The position numbers and the translations under genes were made by a program. This document shows, one piece after another, positions 1 to 7,334 of a stretch of 19,161 bases of DNA. The notes beneath the pieces were generated by a model. The model ran no database searches. It was not told the DNA's origin and worked only from the letters and a program-made list of their open reading frames with translations. Source of the DNA: GBS-DC sp037442365 (GTDB lineage: Bacteria; Armatimonadota; Fimbriimonadia; Fimbriimonadales; GBS-DC); contig JBBIQK010000054.1 in NCBI GenBank assembly GCA_037442365.1, positions 1-19,161 of the forward strand, given 5' to 3'. The first letter of the stretch is position 1. Each line of letters starts with the position of its first letter.

Positions 1-19
1 ACAGCTTTCATAGGCACGG

Positions 20-25
20 TATAAT
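20..25 (+). promoter_or_regulatory. Candidate -10 box (TATAAT) of the deacetylase gene
   Basis: A perfect TATAAT ends 8 nt before the ATG at 34. A transcription start 6-8 nt downstream would fall at or just before the ATG, so the mRNA would be leaderless or nearly so. The expected -35 position falls outside the window and cannot be checked. No Shine-Dalgarno sequence is visible before the ATG, which agrees with a leaderless start. Confidence 0.45.
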
Positions 26-33
26 ACCCCCTG

Positions 34-801
34 ATGCGCTGGATTGCGTGGCTGGACGCGCTGGCGTGTGCGCTGGTTCTCTATTTCTACCTGCCCGATC
101 TGACAGGCGAATCACGCGAGCGATTGGTTAGCCCCGCCTACTGGCTGGCGCGGGCGCGCGGCGAACATCTGATGACGTGCGAGGGGGTGCTGTGGCGCGG
201 GGATCCCAACCAACCCATCGTTGCGCTCACCTTCGACGACGGACCCGACCCCAAAACCACCCCGCGCGTGCTGGACATCCTGAAGCAGGAAGGCGTCCGC
301 GCGACTTTTTTCGTGGTGGGCACGAAACTGAAGCGTTATCCCGAACTGGCGCGACGCATCGCGGCGGAGGGACACACGCTCGGCTGCCATAGCTACGACC
401 ACCAGCGCCAGACCCAGCTCACAGAAGAGCAAGTCTGGCGGCAGATTCGCGATTGCCAGACGCTGGCGCGTCGGGCAGGCGTGTCGCTGGTCGCCTATCG
501 CCCGCCGTATCTGGCGCAGAACGAGGCAGTGCGCCGCGCCGTGCAACGCTGGAACATGCCCCTCGTGATGGCAACGGTACTGGGCGAGCCAGCGACGCCG
601 GACGCCCATCCCCACTGGGTGAATCGCTATGCCCGCCGCGCCCGAAACGGCAGCATCCTGCTGTTGCACGACACCTACCCCCATACCGTCGACGCCCTGC
701 CAGAACTGATTCGCCTGCTCAAAAAACGCGGCTACCGCTTCGCGACAATCCCTGAGATGGTAGACACACTCTTGTCAGAGAAAGGAATGGTGAGAGAGTA
801 A
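34..801 (+). CDS. Polysaccharide deacetylase (NodB domain, CE4 family), membrane-anchored
   Basis: This is a metal-dependent deacetylase that removes N- or O-acetyl groups from an extracytoplasmic polysaccharide or from peptidoglycan. Residues 2-20 form a hydrophobic N-terminal segment that should anchor the protein with its domain outside the membrane. The NodB motifs are in order: TFDDGP (66-71, with the base/metal Asp pair 68-69), the metal-binding HSYDH (119-123), RPPY (156-159) and LLHD (210-213). At 255 aa it is a complete single-domain enzyme. The ATG at 34 has no visible ribosome binding site but sits just after a TATAAT, which suggests leaderless translation. The exact substrate cannot be read from the sequence; the exopolysaccharide locus nearby makes an envelope polysaccharide plausible (inference). 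Confidence 0.9.
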   Translation: MRWIAWLDALACALVLYFYLPDLTGESRERLVSPAYWLARARGEHLMTCEGVLWRGDPNQPIVALTFDDGPDPKTTPRVLDILKQEGVRATFFVVGTKLKRYPELARRIAAEGHTLGCHSYDHQRQTQLTEEQVWRQIRDCQTLARRAGVSLVAYRPPYLAQNEAVRRAVQRWNMPLVMATVLGEPATPDAHPHWVNRYARRARNGSILLLHDTYPHTVDALPELIRLLKKRGYRFATIPEMVDTLLSEKGMVRE

Positions 802-904
802 TTTTCATGAATTTGCGCATCATTTTTAGTGAACATCACGATTAATTTTCCCAATTTTCCAGAGTCAAGGGTACATTTGATATTTCTTTCGCATTAAATA
901 GCAT

Positions 905-910
905 GGAGGT
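905..910 (+). promoter_or_regulatory. Ribosome binding site GGAGGT that decides the start of the next gene
   Basis: A consensus GGAGGT lies inside the codons that would follow an ATG at 903. It is 4 nt before the ATG at 915 and 7 nt before the ATG at 918. This makes 915/918 the likely start and argues against the longer reading from 903. Confidence 0.7.
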
Positions 911-914
911 CAAT

Positions 915-1721
915 ATGATGAGACCCACAACGAAGCACCCGGCTGATGTATGTCGCGAAGCACTGATGAGCCGAAGCGGTTCATCCCGACCATGGAGTTC
1001 TCACCTGCTGGGGTTGGTGATGGCAGTTGCCCTGTGTTTCACCCTTTCTACGAGTGTGTTGCGGGCACAGGATCCCTGTGTGTTCGCCGATGTGAATGGC
1101 GACGGTATTGTGGACGATGCTGACCTGCTGCGGGTGCTGTTCTGCTTCGGTACTGAGACCGAGCAGACTATTCCCCAACTCAACCGCATGGTGGCAAGTC
1201 GTCTGCCATCCGCATTTCCCCGGAGTTTCCCTGCCGCTCCTGATGTCAACTTCGACCCGGAGAACGCCGCCTTCGCACGCACCCGTATCACACGCACCCC
1301 GGACTCCTTCTTCGATGTCTTTGTGGCGTGGGATACGCGGGCGGATTTCGAGCTATACATCCCTCCACGAATAGCGGAGGGGCTGATTGTGGGAGCGACT
1401 TACCTGCCTCGGGGCGAGTCGCCCACGGGTCAGCCGATCCCAGAAGGATGGTATCTTGTCCAGATGCGCGGGACGCCCGACCTGGAAACCTGGTTTATCG
1501 ATCTGCTGGACGCCCGCACAGGCGCGCCTGTAGCCGTCAGCATACTCGCCGATGCAACCCTTACCCCTCCCTTCGTCGCTCCACGCGCATGGAATGATAT
1601 CGAAATCCGTATCGTTCGACTCACGAATGGCGTCTTCTGTGCGCAGATACACCTGACCTTCATGTGCCCGAACGGGGTGATACTGAGTCGCACCATTATC
1701 TGGCAGCGGTGCTTCCCGTAG
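915..1721 (+). CDS. Secreted protein with one dockerin-like EF-hand half repeat
   Basis: This is a predicted exported protein of 268 aa from the ATG at 915. A long basic n-region is followed by a hydrophobic stretch at about residues 31-47 and a likely signal peptidase site after VLRA (around 51). The mature protein begins with DVNGDGIVDDAD (59-70), the calcium-loop pattern of a dockerin type I half repeat, followed by LLRVLFCFG. Only one half repeat is present, whereas cellulosomal dockerins carry two. The remaining roughly 190 residues match no family I recognise; they look beta-rich and hold a few cysteines near the C-terminus (VFCAQ, FMCPN, QRCFP) that could form disulfides. The start follows from the GGAGGT at 905-910; the Met at 966 is a weaker alternative. 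The gene is followed by a strong terminator and appears monocistronic. Function unknown. Confidence 0.75.
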   Translation: MMRPTTKHPADVCREALMSRSGSSRPWSSHLLGLVMAVALCFTLSTSVLRAQDPCVFADVNGDGIVDDADLLRVLFCFGTETEQTIPQLNRMVASRLPSAFPRSFPAAPDVNFDPENAAFARTRITRTPDSFFDVFVAWDTRADFELYIPPRIAEGLIVGATYLPRGESPTGQPIPEGWYLVQMRGTPDLETWFIDLLDARTGAPVAVSILADATLTPPFVAPRAWNDIEIRIVRLTNGVFCAQIHLTFMCPNGVILSRTIIWQRCFP

Positions 1722-1777
1722 TTCCGTTCGATAAACGCATGGACACGCACAGTGAACCTCCATTCGCTGAAGTTCTT

Positions 1778-1810
1778 CCCCCTTTCCATGTCTGGGAAGG
1801 GGGCTTTTTT
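1778..1810 (+). terminator. Rho-independent terminator after the dockerin-like gene
   Basis: A 10-bp stem, CCCCCTTTCC (1778-1787) with GGGAAGGGGG (1794-1803), has one G-T pair and a 6-nt loop, and is followed by C and six T (1805-1810). It lies 57 nt after the stop codon at 1721 and is oriented for the + strand. Confidence 0.9.
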
Positions 1811-1867
1811 CTCGGAGAGTAGAGCGACTTCAGTAAGGCGTCTACGCTACTTCTGCAGCTGTGAGTG

Positions 1868-1899
1868 CGGGTGAGGGCGTGTGTGTTTGCCCTCACCCG
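1868..1899 (-). terminator. Strong hairpin just after the pyrophosphatase gene
   Basis: A perfect 11-bp inverted repeat, CGGGTGAGGGC (1868-1878) and GCCCTCACCCG (1889-1899), encloses a 10-nt GT-rich loop. It begins 6 nt past the stop codon of the minus-strand pyrophosphatase gene. No T tract follows on the minus strand, so it may act as a 3'-end stabiliser or a non-canonical terminator rather than a classical one. Confidence 0.55.
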
Positions 1900-1905
1900 A
1901 ATCGT

Positions 1906-3903
1906 TTAGCCTTTGAACAACGGCGCGAACACCAGCGCCACGATGCTCATCAGCTTGATGAGGATGTTCATGCTGGGTCCTGTGGTGTCCTTGAACGGGT
2001 CGCCCACGGTGTCGCCCACGACGGCGGCTTTATGCACATCGCTGCCCTTGCCGCCCTCGTGTCCCTCTTCGATGTATTTTTTGGCGTTGTCCCATGCGCC
2101 GCCCGCGTTCGCCATCATCAAGCCCGTGACGACGCCCATGCCGAGCGCGCCCGCCAGGAAGCCGCCAAGCGCCTCCGCGCCCAGTCCGAAGCCGACCGCC
2201 AGCGGCGCAATCACGGCAATCGCGCCGGGCAGAATCATCTCGCGCAGCGACGCACTCGTCACGATGTCGATACAGCGGTTGTAGTCGGGTTTGCCTTTGC
2301 CTTCCAGCAGTCCCAGCTCGCGGAACTGGCGGCGCACCTCTTCGACCATCTGGTCGGATGCGCGGCTCACCGCTTTGAGCGTGAGCGCGGCGAACAGGCT
2401 GGGCATCGCAATCCCGATGAGCAACCCAATCAGCGTGAGCGGGTTCACGAGGTTAATCGCCTGCAGCCCCGTCTGGCTCTGGTAGGCGGCGAACAGGGCG
2501 AGCGCAGTCAACGCGGCACTGCCAATCGCGAAGCCTTTGCCAATCGCGGCGGTCGTGTTGCCCAGCGAGTCGAGCTTGTCGGTGATTTTGCGCACGCTCT
2601 CGCCAAAGCCCGCCACCTCTGCGATTCCGCCTGCGTTGTCGGCGATGGGTCCGTAGCTGTCGGTGCTCATCACGATGCCAATCGTCGCCAGCATCCCGAC
2701 GCCCGCCAGCGCGATTCCGTACAGCCCGTTGGTCTCGAAGGCGACCCAGATTGCCGCCGCGATGCCCAGCAGGGGCAGCACGGTGCTGAGGTAGCCGACG
2801 CCAATCCCCGACAGGATGTTGGGCGCGACGCCAAACCGCGACGATTTAGCAATCTCACGAATGGGCGGACCGCTGGTGTAATACTGGCTCACACCGCCGA
2901 TGAACACGCCCGCAAGCAGTCCTGCCAGCACCGCCCAGTAGGGCGCAAAGCTGCCCACCAGCAGGTTCGTGAGGAACGCCGCGCCCCCCAGAAAGAGCAG
3001 GATCGACACAATCGTCGAGCCGTTGAGCGCAAGTTGCGGGTCCATGCTGCGGAACACCCGAATCGAGAACACGCCCAGCACGGACGCAATCAGCCCGAAG
3101 GCAATCAGCGCGAGCGGCAGAATGATGTAGGGCAGGGGATTGTCGCTATAGAAGGTCACGGCAATCACGGCGGCGGCGATGACCGAGCCGACATAGCTTT
3201 CGAACAGGTCGGCGCCCATGCCAGCGGTGTCGCCCACATTGTCGCCCACATTATCCGCCAGCACGGCGGGGTTGCGCGGGTCGTCTTCGGGGATGCCTGC
3301 TTCCACCTTGCCCACGAGATCCGCGCCCACATCGGCGGCTTTGGTGTAAATCCCGCCGCCCACACGGGCAAACAGCGCGACGGACGACGCGCCCATCGAG
3401 TAGCCCGTGAGGTACTGCGCGAGCGTCGACAGGTTCGCCTGCTCCAGCAGCACAATCAGCCCGACGCCCAACAGCCCCAGCGCGGCGACCGACAGCCCCA
3501 TCACCGAGCCGCCGGTGAAGGCGACCACCAGCGCCTCGCCCATGCCGCCGACGCGCGCCGCCTCCGTCGAGCGCACACCGCTGCGCGTGGACGCTTTCAT
3601 GCCGATAAAGCCCGCCAGCATCGAGCTGAACGCGCCAAACAGATACGCCCCGCCAATCAGCGGCGCGGACTGGTAAAACGCGGCGGTCAGCGCAATGAAC
3701 AGTACCACCGCGAACAGCGTAATCGCGATATATTCCCGTTTGAGAAAGGTCATCGCGCCGTCGTGAATGGCTTGCGCGTAGGTACGCATCGCCTCGGTGC
3801 CTTCGGGACGGCGCGTGACGATCCAGTAATTCAGTCCTGCTAATAAAATGCCCGCCCCGCCAAGCACGGGAGCGGCATAAGGAACAATCTGTAAGACCTC
3901 CAT
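1906..3903 (-). CDS. hppA: Membrane-integral ion-pumping pyrophosphatase, K+-dependent type
   Basis: This protein hydrolyses pyrophosphate in the cytoplasm and uses the energy to pump H+ or Na+ across the inner membrane. At 665 aa with about 16 hydrophobic segments it has the usual bacterial length. Hallmarks are the substrate loop DVGADLVGKVE, the Mg-PPi residues in EDDPRNP, DNVGDNVGD, SDTYGPIADNAGG-like STDSYGPIADNAGG and, near the C-terminus, GGAWDNAKKYIE and GDTVGDPFKDT. The position that separates K+-dependent from K+-independent enzymes is Ala (GNTTAA rather than GNTTKA), so K+ dependence is expected. H+ versus Na+ specificity cannot be settled by eye. The ATG at 3903 is chosen because AAGGAGGAGG lies about 8 nt upstream; the open frame continues to 4035 but that extension is not hydrophobic and crosses the promoter region. 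The gene is divergent from the exopolysaccharide row. Confidence 0.95.
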   Translation of the reverse strand: MEVLQIVPYAAPVLGGAGILLAGLNYWIVTRRPEGTEAMRTYAQAIHDGAMTFLKREYIAITLFAVVLFIALTAAFYQSAPLIGGAYLFGAFSSMLAGFIGMKASTRSGVRSTEAARVGGMGEALVVAFTGGSVMGLSVAALGLLGVGLIVLLEQANLSTLAQYLTGYSMGASSVALFARVGGGIYTKAADVGADLVGKVEAGIPEDDPRNPAVLADNVGDNVGDTAGMGADLFESYVGSVIAAAVIAVTFYSDNPLPYIILPLALIAFGLIASVLGVFSIRVFRSMDPQLALNGSTIVSILLFLGGAAFLTNLLVGSFAPYWAVLAGLLAGVFIGGVSQYYTSGPPIREIAKSSRFGVAPNILSGIGVGYLSTVLPLLGIAAAIWVAFETNGLYGIALAGVGMLATIGIVMSTDSYGPIADNAGGIAEVAGFGESVRKITDKLDSLGNTTAAIGKGFAIGSAALTALALFAAYQSQTGLQAINLVNPLTLIGLLIGIAMPSLFAALTLKAVSRASDQMVEEVRRQFRELGLLEGKGKPDYNRCIDIVTSASLREMILPGAIAVIAPLAVGFGLGAEALGGFLAGALGMGVVTGLMMANAGGAWDNAKKYIEEGHEGGKGSDVHKAAVVGDTVGDPFKDTTGPSMNILIKLMSIVALVFAPLFKG

Positions 3904-3947
3904 AGTCGCCTCCTCCTTACAAAGTGTTGCGCTCCTTGCGCGCCCAG

Positions 3948-3953
3948 AGTATA
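3948..3953 (-). promoter_or_regulatory. Candidate -10 box (TATACT) for the pyrophosphatase gene
   Basis: Read on the minus strand this is TATACT, about 45 nt before the ATG at 3903, leaving a leader of roughly 38 nt that holds the ribosome binding site. No convincing -35 box is seen at 16-18 nt spacing (CCAGAC at 17 nt). Confidence 0.4.
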
Positions 3954-3982
3954 CCCGCTGTGCTGTTGGCGTCTGGAACAGG

Positions 3983-3988
3983 TATAAT
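3983..3988 (+). promoter_or_regulatory. Candidate -10 box (TATAAT) for the exopolysaccharide gene row
   Basis: This is a perfect TATAAT on the + strand, about 120 nt before the export gene. It lies 29 nt from the opposite-strand TATACT of hppA, so the two promoters would share one compact region. A recognisable -35 is absent. CCAGA (3944-3948) and TCTGG (3972-3976) form a short inverted repeat between them that could be an operator, but it may be chance. Confidence 0.45.
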
Positions 3989-4054
3989 GGAAATGCGCAA
4001 GGTACAAATTCGGACCTGATGCGCCGATAATTCACGATGAATCGGAGGAACCAG

Positions 4055-4111
4055 ATGGCACGAAAGTTGCTGTGTTGTAGCTTGGGACACCTGTACGGGA
4101 GGGAAGTATGA
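4055..4111 (+). CDS. Putative 18-residue leader peptide coupled to the export gene
   Basis: An ATG at 4055 is preceded by GGAGG (4044-4048) at 6 nt spacing and encodes MARKLLCCSLGHLYGREV. The TGA stop (4109-4111) overlaps both candidate start codons of the next gene (ATG at 4108 and 4111). This arrangement is typical of translational coupling: ribosomes finishing the leader could restart on the export gene. The preceding bases can fold (CCGA, TTCA, CGA loop, TGAA, TCGG at about 4024-4045) next to the leader's ribosome binding site. The peptide has no family match that I know, so it may be regulatory or a chance reading. Confidence 0.4.
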   Translation: MARKLLCCSLGHLYGREV

Positions 4112-5022
4112 TGCGATGGCTATTGCTGTGCTTATCTCTGGCGTTGCTGGCGTCGCTGGCGGCGCAGCGCGTCGAGGGCGCGTACCGCCTTCAACCGGAA
4201 GATGTAATTCGGATTGTTGTGGTTGGGGAGCCTGAGTTTACCGTGCCGCAGGTGCTAATCTCGCGGGACGGCAAAATCTCGGTGCCTACCATTGGCGAGA
4301 TTCACGCCGCGGGTCTCACCACGAGCGAGCTGGAGCAGTTGATTGCCCGCCGATTCCGCGAGCTGCAAATCCTGCGCGAGCCGCGCGTGTCCGTGACGAT
4401 TTTCCAGTTCCATCGCCCGCGCGTGTCGGTGCTGGGGTTCGTGCAACGCCCGGGCACCTTCGAGTTTAAAGAGGGCGATCGGGTGCTGGACGCGCTCTCG
4501 CTGGGCGGTGGGGTCAATCCCGAACGCGCCCGCCTGGAAGACGCCTGGATGCAGCGCGCGGATGGCGCGAAAATCAACCTCAACCTCTATCGCCTGCTCT
4601 ATGAGGGCGACCTGAGCCAGAACATCGCCATTCAGGACGGCGACACGATTTATGTCCCTGAAGAGACTCAGAACCGCTTCTTTGTCGGCGGTCAGGTGAA
4701 GCGTCCGGGGCTGTACATCTGGCGTCCGGGATTGACCGTGCTGGATGCGCTCTCGCAAGCGGCTTGGGAGACGGAGCGCGCGCGCCTGAGCCAGACCTTC
4801 GTGGTGCGCCAGAAGCCCGACGGCGGCGAGGAGCGTATTCGCGTGGATCTTGTGCGGCTGCTCAACAAGGGCGATATGAAGCAGAATATCGAGCTCATGC
4901 CCGGCGATGTGGTCTATGTCTCCGAGACCAACACGCCAAACTTTGATCAGATTTATCGTGTGCTGTCCGTATTCTGGATGTTCCGTCAGTTGGACTATGG
5001 TCGTTCGCTCTGGCGACCGTGA
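4108..5022 (+). CDS. Wza-type polysaccharide export protein with SLBB domains
   Basis: This is a periplasmic/outer-membrane export component of the polysaccharide export (OPX) family, the exit channel or its adaptor for exopolysaccharide. Residues 1-24 form a signal peptide. The Poly_export domain occupies about 24-100 (YRLQPEDVIRI, RDGKISVPTIGEI, PRVSVTI). Two SLBB-like repeats follow, each with the pattern V.G.V.RPG: VLGFVQRPGTFEF at 108-120 and VGGQVKRPGLYIW at about 192-204. There is no lipobox cysteine at a signal cleavage site and, at 304 aa, no obvious C-terminal barrel helix, so it resembles short OPX proteins. The start is 4108 or 4111, with GGGAGGG just upstream; the stop of the short leader ORF overlaps both. 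It is the first main gene of the exopolysaccharide row, 18 nt before its chain-length partner. Confidence 0.9.
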   Translation: MMRWLLLCLSLALLASLAAQRVEGAYRLQPEDVIRIVVVGEPEFTVPQVLISRDGKISVPTIGEIHAAGLTTSELEQLIARRFRELQILREPRVSVTIFQFHRPRVSVLGFVQRPGTFEFKEGDRVLDALSLGGGVNPERARLEDAWMQRADGAKINLNLYRLLYEGDLSQNIAIQDGDTIYVPEETQNRFFVGGQVKRPGLYIWRPGLTVLDALSQAAWETERARLSQTFVVRQKPDGGEERIRVDLVRLLNKGDMKQNIELMPGDVVYVSETNTPNFDQIYRVLSVFWMFRQLDYGRSLWRP

Positions 5023-5040
5023 CGAGGGAGGTTTATAGCG

Positions 5041-7281
5041 ATGAACTTGTGGCAAGCAGTCAAGTTATTGAAGCGGCGCTGGTGGATTATTGGTCTCATC
5101 ACGGGCATCGTGACGGGCGCCGTGTTTGCCTATTTCTACTCACAGCCGCGCGAATGGGAAGGCTATGCGGTGATTGCGGAGTATCGCTCGCTGCAGGCGA
5201 ACCGCACGGTGATTTATCCCGACCCCTACTCGCTGCAGGTGGACCTGATTACGCGCCTGCAGAATATTGCGAATGTGGTCGGGAGCTACGGCGTGCTGCT
5301 GAGTACCTGGCGTGAAATCAAAGACAGCGGGCGGTGGGCGCCTGCGGACGAGATTAAGCAGCGCGTACCCGAAAACGAGCAGGACTTCGCAGGCGTGGTC
5401 GATCTGGTGCGCCGCACAGAGATTAAGCCCATTCCGAACACCGAGTACCTGAGCATTGTCATCAGGACACAGGGCGATATCGAGGTCGCGCCCGAACAGG
5501 CGCAGTATGCGATGGATGTGCTGCTGCGCAAGTTTCAGGAGCAATACAGCGCGCTCAACAGCCAGACCGCGCGTCCCTCGCGCGAGTTCGTGGAGCAGGA
5601 ATACCAGCAGGCGCAGCGTGAATACGAACGCGCTACCCGCCAGCTCAGCGAGTACCTCAACCAGAACAAAGATGTGATTCAGTCGCAAAACCAGACGAAC
5701 ATCTTGCTGCAGTCCATCTCGCGTGCGGAGGTGCAACTCTACGATGCGGAGGTGGCGCGTCAATCGGCGGCGGCGCGTCTGGCGCGCCTGACTCAGCAAC
5801 TGCGTCAGGAGGAACGACGCCCTGGGGGCGGCGAGTATAAGCAGCTGAGCAAAGTCGTGCGCAACAACCCCATCCTGCAGCAGCTCCAGTCCGAGCTGGC
5901 GCGCGCCCAGAACGACCTGCAGGCGCAGTTCGGACAGGGGCGCGGGGACAACCACCCGGAGGTGCAACGCATCAAGGGGCGCATTGAGGAGCTGGAGAAG
6001 CAAATCACCGAGCAGCAGGCGATGATCCTCGACGCCGAGACCACGGGCTTGAACAATCTCTACGAGGCGCTCAAGCGCGACTACCTGCAGGCGATGGTGG
6101 AGACTCAGGTCGCCGAGCGGCGCGTGAACGAACTGCGCGGGCAGCTGGCGCAGATGCGCGCGCGTCTGGACGGCTTGCCCGAGCGTCAGCGCACTGCCGA
6201 CCAGCTCACGCTTCAGGTTCAACTCGCGGAGGGCAAGGTGCGCCTGCTCAAGCAGAAGCTCGACGAGGCGCTCACCCGCGAGAGCGAGTTGCAGACGGCA
6301 GGCTTTGTGAAGATTATCGACGGTCCGGGCGCGCGCCCCGTGGACAAGAACCTGCCGCTGCGCGTCGCGCTTGCGTTCGCGCTGAGCCTGATCCTCTCCA
6401 CAGGGCTGGTGCTGCTGCTGGGGCAGGTCGATCAGGGCGTCTACACGCCCAGTCAGGCGGAGTCGCTGTTCGGCATTCCTGTGGTGGCTGCCCTGCCGCG
6501 TATGGCGCGCGCGCTGCTCTCACGCGATCGCGCGGAGCAGTCGCCGCTCAGCGCGTCCTATCAGCTGCTCTCGACCAGCCTGCAAGAGGCGAATGGACGC
6601 TTGAACGGACCTGCAGTCGCGATTACGGGCGCAGACCCGGATGTGGGGCGCACGACGGTGGCGTATAACCTCGCGCTGACTCTGGCGCGGGATGGCGCGC
6701 GCGTGGTGCTGATCGACGGCGACCTGCGCAACCCGCAACTGCATCGTCTCGTGCGCGCCGATGTGAACCATCCGGGACTGAGCGACATCCTGCTGGAGAA
6801 CGCCTCGCTGGAGCAGGCGGTGCAGCAGACGCCGGTTGAGGGGCTGGTGTTCATCGGCGCAGGGGCGCCTGTGGACAACCCCGTGCGCCTGCTCCGCTCG
6901 CCCCAGATGCAGAGCCTGCTGGAGACGCTCAAAAAGGTCGCCGACTTCATCATTATCGATACACCTTCTGCGGCGACCTTCGCCGACAGCACCGTGATCG
7001 GGCTGGCGGCGGGCAATGTGCTGATTGTGCATGCGGCGGGCAACGGCATGACCGAAGCCACCCGCGAGATGCTCTCGCGCCTGAAGCAGCATAAGGCGAA
7101 CCTTGTGGGCGTGGTGCTGAACAAGGTGCGCCTTGATGATAGCGTGGTGTACCGCCACTTCCAGAAGGGCTACACGCGCGCGCTGGAGAGTCGCAACGGC
7201 GCCGCGTCGCGCGCCGCACTGCCAGCTGCCAGTACGCGCGTGGACGACTCAGAGCCTGAGCAGACCACGCCACGCGACTGA
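5041..7281 (+). CDS. Wzz/Wzc-type chain-length protein with a degenerate BY-kinase domain
   Basis: This is an inner-membrane polysaccharide co-polymerase fused to a cytoplasmic CpsD/CapB-like P-loop domain; such proteins control chain length and export. A Wzz domain begins with a transmembrane helix (about 17-35), followed by a long periplasmic coiled coil rich in Q, E and R (about 170-420) and a second helix (about 440-460) preceded by Wzz-type P.DKNLPLR. The C-terminal domain has the Walker A' motif VVLIDGDLRNP (D559, D561) and Walker B IIIDTPSA (D640). Walker A reads GADPDVGRTT: the invariant P-loop Lys is Arg537. There is also no C-terminal tyrosine cluster, only Y..HF...Y. ATP turnover and autophosphorylation may therefore be weak or lost (inference). 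The start has GGGAGG 9 nt upstream. Confidence 0.88.
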   Translation: MNLWQAVKLLKRRWWIIGLITGIVTGAVFAYFYSQPREWEGYAVIAEYRSLQANRTVIYPDPYSLQVDLITRLQNIANVVGSYGVLLSTWREIKDSGRWAPADEIKQRVPENEQDFAGVVDLVRRTEIKPIPNTEYLSIVIRTQGDIEVAPEQAQYAMDVLLRKFQEQYSALNSQTARPSREFVEQEYQQAQREYERATRQLSEYLNQNKDVIQSQNQTNILLQSISRAEVQLYDAEVARQSAAARLARLTQQLRQEERRPGGGEYKQLSKVVRNNPILQQLQSELARAQNDLQAQFGQGRGDNHPEVQRIKGRIEELEKQITEQQAMILDAETTGLNNLYEALKRDYLQAMVETQVAERRVNELRGQLAQMRARLDGLPERQRTADQLTLQVQLAEGKVRLLKQKLDEALTRESELQTAGFVKIIDGPGARPVDKNLPLRVALAFALSLILSTGLVLLLGQVDQGVYTPSQAESLFGIPVVAALPRMARALLSRDRAEQSPLSASYQLLSTSLQEANGRLNGPAVAITGADPDVGRTTVAYNLALTLARDGARVVLIDGDLRNPQLHRLVRADVNHPGLSDILLENASLEQAVQQTPVEGLVFIGAGAPVDNPVRLLRSPQMQSLLETLKKVADFIIIDTPSAATFADSTVIGLAAGNVLIVHAAGNGMTEATREMLSRLKQHKANLVGVVLNKVRLDDSVVYRHFQKGYTRALESRNGAASRAALPAASTRVDDSEPEQTTPRD

Positions 7282-7294
7282 GGACGCTGATTCG

Positions 7295-7316
7295 GGGGGC
7301 GCGGCGGCGCGCCCCC
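7295..7316 (+). terminator. GC-rich intergenic hairpin inside the exopolysaccharide row
   Basis: A perfect 9-bp stem, GGGGGCGCG and CGCGCCCCC, with loop GCGG lies between the chain-length gene and the sugar transferase gene. Only TTCT follows, so it should give at most partial termination; transcript processing or stability is an equal possibility. Confidence 0.4.
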
Positions 7317-7334
7317 TTCTGAAAGGAGCTACCG

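Noticed and set aside
903..914. ATG at 903 as start of the dockerin-like gene
   Set aside because: The GGAGGT ribosome binding site lies inside these codons, so the start must be after it, at 915 or 918.
915..1721. Dockerin-like protein as the exosortase substrate
   Set aside because: Its C-terminus (IIWQRCFP) has no motif plus hydrophobic helix plus basic tail as sorting signals require.
1861..3843. A 660-codon open frame on the + strand opposite hppA
   Set aside because: Its product is Arg/His/Gln-rich low-complexity sequence without motifs, and the opposite strand encodes an unmistakable membrane pyrophosphatase.
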